Assembly: GCA_934561485.1 (NCBI GenBank)
Contig: CAKTGS010000006.1
Span: 1 to 44,815 of the forward strand
Reading direction: 5' to 3'
Length of the DNA stretch: 44,815 bases
DNA from: an uncultured Faecalibacterium sp.
GTDB taxonomy: Bacteria > Bacillota > Clostridia > Oscillospirales > Ruminococcaceae
Shown here: positions 8,405 through 16,344 of the stretch, one piece after another
Layout of the letters: each line of letters begins with the position of its first letter
How positions within the stretch are numbered: position 1 is the stretch's first letter
Position numbers and translations under genes: made by a program
The notes under the pieces: generated by a model
Told to the model about the DNA's origin: nothing
The model's database searches: none
Seen by the model: the letters and a program-made list of their open reading frames with translations, nothing else

Positions 8405-9605
8405 TGATTTCCTCCACAGTCTCCACATGACACCTTGTCCGGTGGAATGCATCCTGTACATAAACGGTATCTTCCGGCTGCAGCTGACCCACTGCCCGGA
8501 CAGCTCCTTTGGGAGTTCTGACCATGGCATAGCCTCTGGCCAGGGTATGATACGGGCTGAGGGATGCCGTCAGCTCTGTCGCATGACGCAGCTGCGTCTG
8601 CTTTTCTGCCATACGCTGCTGCATTCGTGTGCAAATCGCCTGCTGCAGGCTGTTCAGGCGGGCCGTTTCGCTCTTCCAGATCCGGCGCGACAACCCTTGT
8701 TCCAACACAAAGTTGTATTGCTCCCACTCATTATAGCACAAACTCAGCCGTTTTTGCATATTTCTGCAAATATTTTGTTGTAAATCCAGCAAAACACGTG
8801 TTTGTTCTTCCCGGTCGGGCACGGCAAGCTCTGCCGCCGCCGAAGGGGTCGGCGCACGCTGATCGGCCACAAAGTCCAAAATGGTGTAGTCGATCTCATG
8901 GCCAATGGCACTGATCAGCGGCGTTTTGCACCGGAAGGCTGCACGGGCAATCACCTCTGCGTTGAACACCCAAAGGTCCTCCCGGCTGCCGCCGCCGCGT
9001 GCCACAATGATCTCGTCCACTTTTCCTCTTCGGTCCAGTGTACGGATGGCGGCAGCCACCTGTGCAGCCGCCTCAAACCCCTGCACCGTAACCGGGCAGA
9101 GCAGCAGGTGCACCATCGGCCACCGGCGTCCAATTACGTTGCGGATATCCTGCAGGGCCGCCCCGGTTTTGCTGGTGACCAGCCCGATGGTTTTGGGGTA
9201 GCGCGGCAGCGGCTTTTTGTGCGCTGCATCAAACAGCCCTTCTTTTTCCAGTTTTGCTTTCAGCTGTTCCAGCGCCAGCTGTGCCGCACCGATGCCGTCC
9301 GGGAACATATCGTTCACATAGAGCTGGAATGCGCCATCGCGCTCGTAAAGTGTGGCACGGCAACGCACGACAACACGCATTCCCTCCTCCGGGCGGAACG
9401 CCAGCTTCCGTGCATCGGAGCGGAACATCACCGCTTTTACGCTGCTGGTTTCATCCCGCAGGGTAAAATAGCAGTGTCCACTGCGCGCGTTCTGCACAAA
9501 GTTGGCAATCTCCCCCCGCAGAGCCAGATCAAACAGCGCATCGTTGACATCCAGTAATGTCTTGACGTAATGGTTCAGCTCTGAAACAGAGATCACTTCC
9601 GCCAT
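8382..9605 (-). CDS. xseA: Exodeoxyribonuclease VII large subunit
   Basis: Catalytic subunit of exonuclease VII. The start at 9605 (MAEVISVSELNHYVK) gives 407 residues; upstream in-frame sequence to 9947 belongs to the preceding gene. An N-terminal OB fold (about 1-100, GEIANF..SGHCYFTLRD) precedes the nuclease domain with PKTIGLVTSKTGAALQDI, IIVARGGGSREDLWVFN and SAIGHEIDYTILDFVAD.RAPTPSAAAE. A long helical C-terminus follows. It overlaps the upstream TsaD-like gene by 13 bases. Confidence 0.96.
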   Translation of the reverse strand: MAEVISVSELNHYVKTLLDVNDALFDLALRGEIANFVQNARSGHCYFTLRDETSSVKAVMFRSDARKLAFRPEEGMRVVVRCRATLYERDGAFQLYVNDMFPDGIGAAQLALEQLKAKLEKEGLFDAAHKKPLPRYPKTIGLVTSKTGAALQDIRNVIGRRWPMVHLLLCPVTVQGFEAAAQVAAAIRTLDRRGKVDEIIVARGGGSREDLWVFNAEVIARAAFRCKTPLISAIGHEIDYTILDFVADQRAPTPSAAAELAVPDREEQTRVLLDLQQNICRNMQKRLSLCYNEWEQYNFVLEQGLSRRIWKSETARLNSLQQAICTRMQQRMAEKQTQLRHATELTASLSPYHTLARGYAMVRTPKGAVRAVGQLQPEDTVYVQDAFHRTRCHVETVEEINESTQKL

Positions 9606-10534
9606 AGCCCGGCCTCCCGTGCAGCAAGAATGGACACGCCAATGGCATTGTCGCTGGAATACTGCCCCGGAACGAAATAAACTTGGGGCAGCCGCTGCTG
9701 CACCCAGGCCCGGATCACATCGCTGCTCATCACGCCGCCTGCACAGACTACCGGCAGCCCGGGATATTCCTTCTGGGCGGCTTTGGTCATTTTTACCACG
9801 GTATCTGCCACACAAAGCAAGCAGTATTTGCAGACATATTCCGGTGTTTTCCCGGCAGCAAGCAGGGCATTGCACTGATTCTCCAGCCCGGAAAGGCTGC
9901 ATTGCAGTCCTTTGACACTGGATTTGGGCTTGATTTCTTCGCTGCACTGCGCAGCCAGACGGGAAACCTCTGCTCCCGCCGGGAAGCCGAAGCCCAGTTT
10001 GACCCCCACACGGTCCACCGCCTGCCCGGCATACAGATCGGTGCTGGTGCCCAGGGTCGTGATCTGCCGCACCGCATCACAGAGCAGCAGATCCGTTGTG
10101 CCGCCGGAAATGTGAAACAACAGCACTTTTTGTTCAAACAGCTCCGGCCCCTTTGCAGCATACAGCGCCGCTGCTGCATGGCCCTGCTGATGGGTTGTAT
10201 GGATCAGCGGAATGCCGCGGGCCGCCGCAAACGATGTGGCAGCGCTGACACCGGCCAGAAAGCAGGGCATGTAGCTGCCCTCAACCGGGCGCGGTTTTTG
10301 CGAAACCCCCACAGCTTCAATCCGGGTCAGGTCCACTTCCTGCGCCAGTTCCTGCAGCATTTCCGGCAAAGCCACCGTGTGGTGGAACAGCGCATCGCTC
10401 TGCCGCAGCCCAAGCTGACCGGGTTTAACCGGCAAAAAGCGCTTCTTTGCGCAAACAACCTCTCCGGCTGTGTCAAAAACTGCCAGAGAGGTTGCATAGT
10501 TGCTTGTGTCAAACCCCAGTGTAAGGCGGCTCAC
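9593..10534 (-). CDS. TsaD/Gcp-like (peptidase M22 family) protein, paralog type
   Basis: ASKHA-fold protein related to TsaD, the enzyme that puts threonylcarbamoyl on tRNA with TsaB/TsaE. The 313 residues include an N-terminal GFDTSNYATS phosphate loop, a metal-type pair H115 and H119 (HTTHQQGHA), SGGTTDLLL, GFPAGAEVSRL and C-terminal SSDNAIGVS, whose aspartate matches the TsaD metal ligand. It is shorter than canonical TsaD (about 340) and has no tsaB or tsaE beside it, so I read it as a divergent paralog; the true tsaD is probably elsewhere. The GTG start overlaps the nusB stop (GTGA). It occupies the place where Bacillus has folD. Confidence 0.78.
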   Translation of the reverse strand: MSRLTLGFDTSNYATSLAVFDTAGEVVCAKKRFLPVKPGQLGLRQSDALFHHTVALPEMLQELAQEVDLTRIEAVGVSQKPRPVEGSYMPCFLAGVSAATSFAAARGIPLIHTTHQQGHAAAALYAAKGPELFEQKVLLFHISGGTTDLLLCDAVRQITTLGTSTDLYAGQAVDRVGVKLGFGFPAGAEVSRLAAQCSEEIKPKSSVKGLQCSLSGLENQCNALLAAGKTPEYVCKYCLLCVADTVVKMTKAAQKEYPGLPVVCAGGVMSSDVIRAWVQQRLPQVYFVPGQYSSDNAIGVSILAAREAGLWRK

Positions 10535-10977
10535 TGCTCAGCCGACTCCGCTGCGGCTTCCTCGCTCAGGCCGTGGTCGCGTGCAACTGCACCAAGCAGG
10601 CCGTTCACAAACTGATAGTCCTCGTCTGCGCCGTACTTCTTAGTCAGCTCCACGGCCTCATTGATGGCAATGCTGGGCTTGTGCTCTGCACCAAACAGCA
10701 TTTCGGCAATGGCAAGGCGCAGCACAGTCAGGCTGACACGGGGCAGGCGCTCCATGGTCCAGTTGCGCAGATGAGAGCGGATTTCATCATCCACTTCGGC
10801 GGAATGATCATAGTAGGCGTTCAGCAACAGCTTGCTGAAGGCATCCACCGGGTGCTCCTCATCATTTTCAGCGTGGTTGATCAGCGCTTCGTCCAGCGGC
10901 ACATCGCCAAACGTCTGCGAAAATGCCAGCAAAAATGCATTTTCACGTGCTTCTCTACGGGGCAAAATGTTTTCCAT
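10531..10977 (-). CDS. nusB: Transcription antitermination factor NusB
   Basis: Binds boxA RNA with S10 and promotes rRNA transcription antitermination. The 148 all-helical residues include RREARENAFLLAFSQTF near the N-terminus, PRVSLTVLRLAIAEML and IAINEAVELTKKYGADEDYQFVNGLLGAVAR, the family core. The C-terminus is an acidic alanine-rich tail (EEAAAESAEQ). GAAAGGA precedes the ATG. It lies downstream of asp23, the order seen in Bacillus (yqhY-nusB). Confidence 0.96.
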   Translation of the reverse strand: MENILPRREARENAFLLAFSQTFGDVPLDEALINHAENDEEHPVDAFSKLLLNAYYDHSAEVDDEIRSHLRNWTMERLPRVSLTVLRLAIAEMLFGAEHKPSIAINEAVELTKKYGADEDYQFVNGLLGAVARDHGLSEEAAAESAEQ

Positions 10978-10996
10978 AACGATCCTTTCACAACAC

Positions 10997-11043
10997 GAAC
11001 GCTCCCCGCCGGGGTTTCCCCCTGCGAGGAGGTGCGCTCGTTC
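10997..11043 (-). other. Intercistronic RNA hairpin between asp23 and nusB
   Basis: On the minus-strand RNA, GAACG pairs with CGTTC, CTCCTCGC pairs with GCGGGGAG (one G-U) and an inner GGGG-GAAA-CCCC forms a GNRA-capped stem. No T run follows, so it does not look like a terminator; a processing or stability element between the two genes is possible. Confidence 0.5.
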
Positions 11044-11056
11044 TCTCTCAAATTTT

Positions 11057-11419
11057 TTACTGCTGTTCTTCCACCTGACCGGCCAGAACCAGGTTTACAC
11101 GGCTGACCGTAACGTTGGTCATGTTCTGCACAGCATTCTTCACGTTCTCCTGCACCTTTTCAGCCACAGTAGGAACGCGGGCACCACTGGCCATCATCAG
11201 GTGCAGCGTAAGCTCTGCGGTACCATCCCGCATTTCCACCACAACCGGCGGCTGAATGCTGGCAATCTCCAGCAGATCCTTGATCTTCTGATTCTGCTTG
11301 CCGCAGGACACCTCGGCAACGCCATCCACTTCCAGTGCGGCACAGCGCGCAATCTTGGCGATTACTTCGGTTGAAATCTGAAGGCTGCCGCCCTGAAGAT
11401 CCATGTTCTGTAAATCCAT
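11057..11419 (-). CDS. Asp23/Gls24 family envelope stress protein (YqhY-like)
   Basis: Asp23-family protein. In Bacillus, YqhY is essential under some conditions and linked to acetyl-CoA carboxylase control. The start at 11419 (MDLQNMDLQGG) has GGAGGA 7 bases upstream and gives 120 residues; an ATG at 11434 and the longer frame to 11485 lack a ribosome site. The family pattern is clear: GSLQISTEVIAKIARCAALEVDGVAEV, then two alpha-beta units ending in NVKNAVQNMTNVTVSRVNLVLAGQV. It is the first gene behind a strong promoter and heads the housekeeping operon. Confidence 0.9.
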   Translation of the reverse strand: MDLQNMDLQGGSLQISTEVIAKIARCAALEVDGVAEVSCGKQNQKIKDLLEIASIQPPVVVEMRDGTAELTLHLMMASGARVPTVAEKVQENVKNAVQNMTNVTVSRVNLVLAGQVEEQQ

Positions 11420-11436
11420 TGTGCTGTCCTCCATCC

Positions 11437-11457
11437 AAAAGCAGCTATGCTGCTTTT
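11437..11457 (-). other. Palindromic hairpin in the asp23 leader
   Basis: AAAAGCAGC-TAT-GCTGCTTTT is a perfect 9-bp inverted repeat in the asp23 5' leader, about 18 bases before the start codon. It lies close to the ribosome site and could affect translation. Confidence 0.55.
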
Positions 11458-11471
11458 TGTGTTTCAAACGC

Positions 11472-11504
11472 TCCCTGCCAGCCACGGTTTGTGCTGTGCA
11501 GGGA
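11472..11504 (-). other. Upstream hairpin in the asp23 leader
   Basis: TCCCTGC (minus RNA) pairs with GCAGGGA over 7 bp, and an inner CAGCAC/GTGGCTG helix extends it. It lies between the promoter and the second leader hairpin. Confidence 0.5.
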
Positions 11505-11537
11505 ACTTTTATGCATCTTTGTTTGTATGATGCTGTT

Positions 11538-11567
11538 ATTATACCATTAACGCAGGGGTGATTTCAA
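11538..11567 (-). promoter_or_regulatory. Sigma-A promoter of the asp23-nusB operon
   Basis: Minus strand TTGAAA (11562-11567), an 18-base spacer, then TATAAT (11538-11543). It lies between spoIIIAH and asp23, so the housekeeping genes can be expressed in vegetative cells independently of the sporulation operon. Confidence 0.82.
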
Positions 11568-11613
11568 TACTTGTTTGGAAAACTCTGCGTTGGAATCAGA
11601 ATCGGCCTGCGGG

Positions 11614-12237
11614 TCATTTCACCTCGGTCACGGTAATGTTCTGGGCGGTAACGCTGCTCTTGCCCAGCACAACGTCCCGGATCTGTGCCACCTGCGCAGC
11701 GCTGAGCGGCTCGCCGGAAGTCATCACGGTCAGGTCTGCCCGGCCGGACTGCAAAAAGCACAGGCAGTCGGCAAACCCCTTGGCCTTGATTAGGGTTTCG
11801 ATCTCGTTTTCCGTATTCAGATCTTCCAGAGCGGCCGTCATTTGTGCCGTATATTCCTTCTTTTCCTCGGCGGTGAGAGAGGCTTTTTTCAGGGTTTTCT
11901 GAATGGTGTCCAGCGTTTCATCGTGTGCCTTCTCCCGCTTGAGCCGGGCCTGTTCAAAAAAGGCAGTGCCGCTGTTGCTGGCTACGCTGACCAGCTGTGC
12001 TTCGCCGTAGTTTTTGCTTACGCTGGAAGCAGCTTCCGCCTCCGTGGGCAATTCGTCCAGAATGGCAGCTGCCTCCACCGGTTCCTCCACTGCAGCAGAC
12101 ACCATCTGTGCCCCATCCGTCAGGTCCTGTTCGGCTCCGGTGCGGGCATACTGCCAGTTGAGGTAAACAGCGATCACCAGCGCAGCCGCCAGCGTAACGG
12201 CGGTTGCTCGGCGTGTATTTCTGGAAAGTGCTCTCAT
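11614..12237 (-). CDS. spoIIIAH: Stage III sporulation protein AH
   Basis: Mother-cell ring protein that meets forespore SpoIIQ across the two membranes. The 207 residues start MRALSRNTRRATAVTLAAALVIAVYLNW, a single membrane anchor at about residues 11-27. A variable linker and then a helical plus YscJ/FliF-like region (about 95-207) end in DCLCFLQSGRADLTVMTSGEPLSAAQVAQIRDVVL, the SpoIIIAH signature. AAAGGAGGAACC precedes the ATG at 12237. It is the last gene of the spoIIIA operon. Confidence 0.94.
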   Translation of the reverse strand: MRALSRNTRRATAVTLAAALVIAVYLNWQYARTGAEQDLTDGAQMVSAAVEEPVEAAAILDELPTEAEAASSVSKNYGEAQLVSVASNSGTAFFEQARLKREKAHDETLDTIQKTLKKASLTAEEKKEYTAQMTAALEDLNTENEIETLIKAKGFADCLCFLQSGRADLTVMTSGEPLSAAQVAQIRDVVLGKSSVTAQNITVTEVK

Positions 12238-12266
12238 AGGTGGTTCCTCCTTTGTGTCCGTATGGT

Positions 12267-12770
12267 TCAGCGTTTGGATCGCCCCACACAAATGCGATTG
12301 GAAGGCAGGTCCAGCAGTGCACCCACCAGCTCGGTGATCCGGGCAGCCACATGTACATCGCTGCCGCCCTCGCAAAGCACCGCCACCCCCTGCACCTGCG
12401 GGAGATAGACCGTTTCGGTCAGGGCGGTGCCATTGTCCAGCAGAACATGCGTTTCCTGGCTCTGCATCTGCCCGGATTGTGTATCCAGTGCATAAACTGC
12501 TTCCTCTCCCGTTTCCAAAGTAACCATGACAACGGTTTTGCCGGCTCCATCCAGCTGCCCGATCAGCGCTTCCAGGCGGGTTTCCAGCTGCTGCTGATAC
12601 ACCGCCGTGCGGTCGGTTGACTCTGCTGCCGGGGCTGCTGTATCCTGGGGTAGAAATTCTGACAGAAAGATGAGCAGCATGGCCAGCACGCCAACTGCTG
12701 CAGCCAGCATGGTTTTTCCCTGCGGCGTTTTTAGCTTTCCGCGCAGGGCTGCAACATCAAGTTGTTTCAT
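12267..12770 (-). CDS. spoIIIAG: Stage III sporulation protein AG
   Basis: Ring-forming component of the SpoIIIA channel. The ATG at 12770 (MKQLDVAALRGKLK) gives 167 residues. One membrane segment lies at about residues 21-41 (MLAAAVGVLAMLLIFLSEF). The C-terminal ring-building motif includes YQQQLETRLEALIGQLDGAGKTVVMVTLETGEEAVYA and GVAVLCEGGSDVHVAARITELVGALLDLPSNRICV, typical of SpoIIIAG. Its start overlaps the spoIIIAF end by 14 bases. Confidence 0.94.
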   Translation of the reverse strand: MKQLDVAALRGKLKTPQGKTMLAAAVGVLAMLLIFLSEFLPQDTAAPAAESTDRTAVYQQQLETRLEALIGQLDGAGKTVVMVTLETGEEAVYALDTQSGQMQSQETHVLLDNGTALTETVYLPQVQGVAVLCEGGSDVHVAARITELVGALLDLPSNRICVGRSKR

Positions 12771-13233
12771 GAAACGTTTCCTCTGCCCATATCGGCGCAG
12801 TTCCGGTTTCCTGCTGCACATAGGCGGCAATGGCCTGCCGGACAGCGATGGGGCAACCAGCCGGTACAGCAAGACTTACCTGTTTTGCTTCCACGGTGTT
12901 TCCGTTTTGCCGCAGTGTAAGCGATACCTGCACTTCAGTGCCAAACCGCCGGGCACACTCCACCCGGAGCTGTTCGTTCAGCTGTTCTTCGGCAGCCTGC
13001 AAAGCGGCCTGCTCGGCAGTTTGTGCAAACTGCACCGGCTGCCCGGAGAACGCCGGAAGATCCAGCGTTTCCGGAAGCTGCGGCACTATGCGCAGCAGCA
13101 CTGTTAAAATATATAACCCCGCCAGGGCTTTTATGCATTTGCGCACATTGGGAGACCCTGCCAGCTGTGCAGCCAGCTCTGCCCCTACGCAGGCCAGACA
13201 GAACAGGGCTGCCGCCCGTTGCAATTGCTGCAT
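12757..13233 (-). CDS. spoIIIAF: Stage III sporulation protein AF
   Basis: Membrane protein of the SpoIIIA complex. The ATG at 13233 (MQQLQRAAALFCLAC) has AGGAGG 8 bases upstream; the GTG at 13242 sits too close to that ribosome site. The 158 residues have two N-terminal hydrophobic stretches (about 5-25 and 33-50, with KALAGLYILTVLLRIV) and a soluble C-terminal domain carrying EEQLNEQLRVECARRFG and VEAKQVSLAV. Identity rests on position and pattern. Confidence 0.86.
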   Translation of the reverse strand: MQQLQRAAALFCLACVGAELAAQLAGSPNVRKCIKALAGLYILTVLLRIVPQLPETLDLPAFSGQPVQFAQTAEQAALQAAEEQLNEQLRVECARRFGTEVQVSLTLRQNGNTVEAKQVSLAVPAGCPIAVRQAIAAYVQQETGTAPIWAEETFHETT

Positions 13234-13234
13234 T

Positions 13235-14323
13235 TTACCCACCTCCTGCTGCCATGAGAAGAACTACTCCAAACAATGCCAGTTCAAAAAACAGAGCCGT
13301 GACGGCAGCCATGCAGCGCACCGCCTCTGTCAGGCAGGCAAACAGGGTCTGGCACCGGTGATTGCCTGCCAGCGTACACAACAGCCCGCAGCCGGACAAC
13401 AGCAGCAAATGCAGCAGAAGCTCCAGATACAGCGGCACAAAATCTGCTCCCAGCAAAAACAGCGCTGCGATGCCCAGTGTGCTTTTGAGCAGCTGCATCC
13501 CGGCCAGAACCGTTTCAGCCGCTCCGCTCAGTGCCTGCCCGATCAGCGGCACGCTGCCGGTAAGCAGCTGCCCGAGGTGCAGTGCGGTGCGGTCCAGCTG
13601 CAAAGCCACTACCCGCTGCAGTCCCAGAAGCAGAGCAAAGGCCCGGCCCAGCCATACAAGTCCCTTGCGCAGAAGTGTCCCGGTTGCCCGGCATACCTCG
13701 GCAAGGCTTTTCTGCGGGCTGATGCAGCACGCCATGCAGACGGCCAGATAGCTTTGCAGCAGCGGGCAGACCCATAGTGCAGCTGCCTGCGCCAGCACGC
13801 AAAGGCCGTCCAGCAAAAGCCCGCAGGCCGCTGTTCCGGCATGAGCCTCTCCGCCTGCGGCCAGCACGCCGCTGTAAATCGGGAGAAACCCCAGCAAAAA
13901 GTTTTTCCAGCCGTTCATCTGCTCACAGACCGTCTGCGCCAGTACCAGCAGATCGTTCCATACAAGGGTGCCGCAGCCGCCGGCCGCTGCAAGCTCCAGC
14001 AAGGTGCTGTCTGCGGTATCTCCCAGCAGGAACGAAAGCACCGTCAGCAGCAGCAAAAACAGCAGCAGGTCCGCGTAGCGGTGCAGCACCTGCCGCAGTA
14101 GCCGAAGCGGAGACTGCGGCAGCAATGCCCGCAGTGCCTGCAGCGGCTTCTCCAGAAACTGCTGTGCATCCTGCGGCGCGGCGTTCAGGTACGGCTGCCA
14201 CTGCTCCTGCCCCGGCAGGCCTTCCAGGCTGGCAGCCGCTGCCGCCGGGAGAAACATGCAGCTCAGAAGCACCGTCAGCACAGCTGCCAGCAGGCTGCGC
14301 CAGAATGGATCAAATCGTTTCAT
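13235..14323 (-). CDS. spoIIIAE: Stage III sporulation protein AE
   Basis: Polytopic membrane protein of the SpoIIIA secretion-like complex. The start at 14323 overlaps the spoIIIAD stop (ATGA). The 362 residues begin with a signal-like segment (about 9-31) and then contain about seven hydrophobic segments. Internal family features include QMNGWKNFLLGFLPIYSGVLAAGG, GTLLRKGLVWLGRAF and LLTGSVPLIGQALSGAAETVLAGMQLLKSTLG. One base separates it from the next start. Confidence 0.93.
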   Translation of the reverse strand: MKRFDPFWRSLLAAVLTVLLSCMFLPAAAAASLEGLPGQEQWQPYLNAAPQDAQQFLEKPLQALRALLPQSPLRLLRQVLHRYADLLLFLLLLTVLSFLLGDTADSTLLELAAAGGCGTLVWNDLLVLAQTVCEQMNGWKNFLLGFLPIYSGVLAAGGEAHAGTAACGLLLDGLCVLAQAAALWVCPLLQSYLAVCMACCISPQKSLAEVCRATGTLLRKGLVWLGRAFALLLGLQRVVALQLDRTALHLGQLLTGSVPLIGQALSGAAETVLAGMQLLKSTLGIAALFLLGADFVPLYLELLLHLLLLSGCGLLCTLAGNHRCQTLFACLTEAVRCMAAVTALFFELALFGVVLLMAAGGG

Positions 14324-14703
14324 CCGGCAAGCCCCCAGATTCGTTGACAGACTTCTGCCAGCAGCGGGTACGCCGCCGCCAGCACCAGGCAGCGGCCTGC
14401 AAACCCGGCACACCAGCCCAGAGAATCGGCCCCGGCTTCTTCGCACAGTGTGCGGGTGTAATCCGTCAGCAACAAAATTCCCGCACAGCGCAGCAGGCAG
14501 GCAAAGGCTTGTCCGTCTGTCTGCCGGGTCAGAGCAGCCGCTCCCTGTAAAATCAGCTGCACGGCAGTGCCCACACGCACCAGCAGAGCCGCTGCTGCAC
14601 ACAACGAGAGCAGCCAGGCGTACAGCGGGGCATACTTTTGCAGTACAAGCTGCAGCACGGCAGCCGTCAGCAAAAGCCCCGCCACGACCACAGCGCTGCT
14701 CAT
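14320..14703 (-). CDS. spoIIIAD: Stage III sporulation protein AD
   Basis: Small polytopic membrane protein, 127 residues, about four hydrophobic segments. The order in the operon and the C-terminal TLCEEAGADSLGWCAGFAGRCLVLAAAYPLL fit SpoIIIAD. It overlaps spoIIIAC and spoIIIAE by ATGA junctions on both sides. Confidence 0.9.
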   Translation of the reverse strand: MSSAVVVAGLLLTAAVLQLVLQKYAPLYAWLLSLCAAAALLVRVGTAVQLILQGAAALTRQTDGQAFACLLRCAGILLLTDYTRTLCEEAGADSLGWCAGFAGRCLVLAAAYPLLAEVCQRIWGLAG

Positions 14704-14894
14704 AAGGAGAACAGAGCCTTGATGGTTACAAACAGTGCACTGATCTGCTTGACAAGGATGGACAAAACCACCACCAGTCCGGCCAACGTGGTCATCATGG
14801 CCTGATCCTCTCGGCCGGAGCGGATCAGCAGCTGGTTCAGCACGGCCACAATGATCCCGATGGCGGCGATTTTAAACACAAGGTCGATCTCCAT
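14700..14894 (-). CDS. spoIIIAC: Stage III sporulation protein AC
   Basis: 64-residue, two-segment membrane protein of the SpoIIIA complex. MEIDLVFKIAAIGIIVAVLNQLLIRSGREDQAMMTTLAGLVVVLSILV matches the strongly conserved family. Size and operon position agree with other spore formers. Confidence 0.95.
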   Translation of the reverse strand: MEIDLVFKIAAIGIIVAVLNQLLIRSGREDQAMMTTLAGLVVVLSILVKQISALFVTIKALFSL

Positions 14895-14916
14895 GAGACG
14901 TTTCTCCCTCCTGCCG

Positions 14917-15375
14917 TCAGAACAGCATCAAAGCCAGAACTGCTCCGGCTGCTGCCCCCAGACGACCCGGCAGCCCGCGCTGTTTCTGCGCTGCCTGCCG
15001 GCTTTCCTGCAAGGCATCCTGGAACCGGGCAATGTAATAAGCCAGGCGGCTGCATTCCTGTTCTGCCTGTGTTCTGCCAAGGCCGGAAATGCATTCTGAA
15101 AACAGCGTCTGCTCCCCCGATGTCAGGGCAGCGGGAGCAGGAAGCTGCTGCAATGTGATTTCCGTGCCTGCGGGCAGCAGACCCTCCCGGCACAGCTGCC
15201 GGTACAGCTGCTGCAGATCGATGCGCCGGTATGCAATTTCCTGCCGGATGCGCTGCAGCAGCGTGATCGTCTGCTGCAAAGCCGTCAGGTGTGCTTCGGT
15301 CCTGCCCTGAACGGCATTGCCCGCCAGCCAGCCGCAGACCGGCAGCAGCAGTGCCCCGGCTGCACGCAGCTCCAT
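14917..15375 (-). CDS. spoIIIAB: Stage III sporulation protein AB
   Basis: Mother-cell membrane protein with similarity to GspF-type secretion components. The start is the ATG at 15375, sharing one base with the spoIIIAA stop (TGATG), which gives 152 residues; the much longer open frame upstream (to 16347) is a shadow of spoIIIAA. An N-terminal membrane helix is followed by ALQQTITLLQRIRQEIAYRRIDL and ECSRLAYYIARFQDALQESR. A hydrophobic C-terminus (VLALMLF) ends it. Confidence 0.88.
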   Translation of the reverse strand: MELRAAGALLLPVCGWLAGNAVQGRTEAHLTALQQTITLLQRIRQEIAYRRIDLQQLYRQLCREGLLPAGTEITLQQLPAPAALTSGEQTLFSECISGLGRTQAEQECSRLAYYIARFQDALQESRQAAQKQRGLPGRLGAAAGAVLALMLF

Positions 15376-16271
15376 CACAGCATCCGCACCTCCTGCACAT
15401 GCCCCGGATGTTCCCGCCCGGAAAGCAAAACCATCACGCGCAGCATGGCGTGCTGCACCAGGTATTGCACCTGCGGGCGGCGCAACGCTTCTGCGGCATT
15501 GGCTGCGTGCAGGCTGGCGATAAAATCCACCCCGCCAAAAAAGCCCTGTTCCAATGCAGCCGCTTCTTCCAGTCCGCCCAGCTCGTCCAGCAGGATCACC
15601 CGGGGTGCCAGCGTGCGCAGAGCCATCTGCACTGCAGCCCCCTTGGCCAGACCTGCGATGCAGTCCAGGTCCGGCAGTGCCGCTTCCCGCTCCGGCGGGA
15701 ACAGCTCTTCCCGCTCGTCCACAACTGTCACCGCCTGATGCTGGGCAGCAAGCCACTCGGCCAGCTGCCGCAAAACGGTGGTTTTGCCGCTGCCCGGCTC
15801 CCCTACCACCAGCATTCCGATAAAATGCCCCCGCAGGCAGCTCAGAACCGCTTCCGGCACCGGGATGGCTGCCTGCCTTGCAATGCGGAGATCCAACGAA
15901 GTGACCATTTGCAGCATCGGCTTCTGCCCGTCCAGGGCTGCAAAGCGCCCTGCCACGCCAATGCGGCAGCCGAGCGGCGTGCTCAGATACCCCTGCGTCA
16001 GTTCCTCCTGGTGGGTGTGCACCGAACCGCCGCAAAGGGTCAGAAAAATCTCCTCCATCTGCAGCGGCGTCAGCCGCAGTTCCCGCAGCGGCGGCGGGCA
16101 TTCCGGCAAAGCAGGCAGGGGCTGCTGCCGCCCGTTCAGGGTCAGGCAGAGACTGCAGCCTGTCCGCAGGCGGATCTCCTGCACACCGCAGGCCGTCTGC
16201 ATTGGCAGCGATGCCAGCGGCCGGGCCAGCCAGGACGGCAGCAGCCGGATGGCTTTGTAATAGGCGTCCAT
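15375..16271 (-). CDS. spoIIIAA: Stage III sporulation protein AA, secretion-type ATPase
   Basis: AAA+/GspE-like ATPase at the mother-cell face of the SpoIIIA channel. The 298 residues have Walker A GEPGSGKTT at 157-165, Walker B RVILLDELGG at 224-233 and the SpoIIIAA patterns GCRIGVAGR (101-109) and VVDEREELFPP (183-193). AAAGGAGG precedes the ATG. First gene of the operon; a sigma-E-like -10 lies 35 bases upstream. Confidence 0.95.
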   Translation of the reverse strand: MDAYYKAIRLLPSWLARPLASLPMQTACGVQEIRLRTGCSLCLTLNGRQQPLPALPECPPPLRELRLTPLQMEEIFLTLCGGSVHTHQEELTQGYLSTPLGCRIGVAGRFAALDGQKPMLQMVTSLDLRIARQAAIPVPEAVLSCLRGHFIGMLVVGEPGSGKTTVLRQLAEWLAAQHQAVTVVDEREELFPPEREAALPDLDCIAGLAKGAAVQMALRTLAPRVILLDELGGLEEAAALEQGFFGGVDFIASLHAANAAEALRRPQVQYLVQHAMLRVMVLLSGREHPGHVQEVRML

Positions 16272-16305
16272 TCCACATCCTCCTTTCCTGGGTGGGACAT
16301 GCTAT

Positions 16306-16313
16306 AGTGTATG
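16306..16313 (-). promoter_or_regulatory. Sigma-E-like -10 element of the spoIIIA operon
   Basis: Minus-strand CATACACT matches the sigma-E -10 consensus CATACAnT in all defined positions and lies 35 bases before the spoIIIAA start. I do not see a good -35 at the expected 13-16 base distance, so this is a candidate only. Confidence 0.45.
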
Positions 16314-16344
16314 GCCGCCGCCTGCCGCTTAGAACGCCGGACAG

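Noticed and set aside
9606..9947. N-terminal extension of xseA
   Set aside because: Lies inside the TsaD-like gene in another phase; the normal start MAEVISVSELNHYVK is at 9605.
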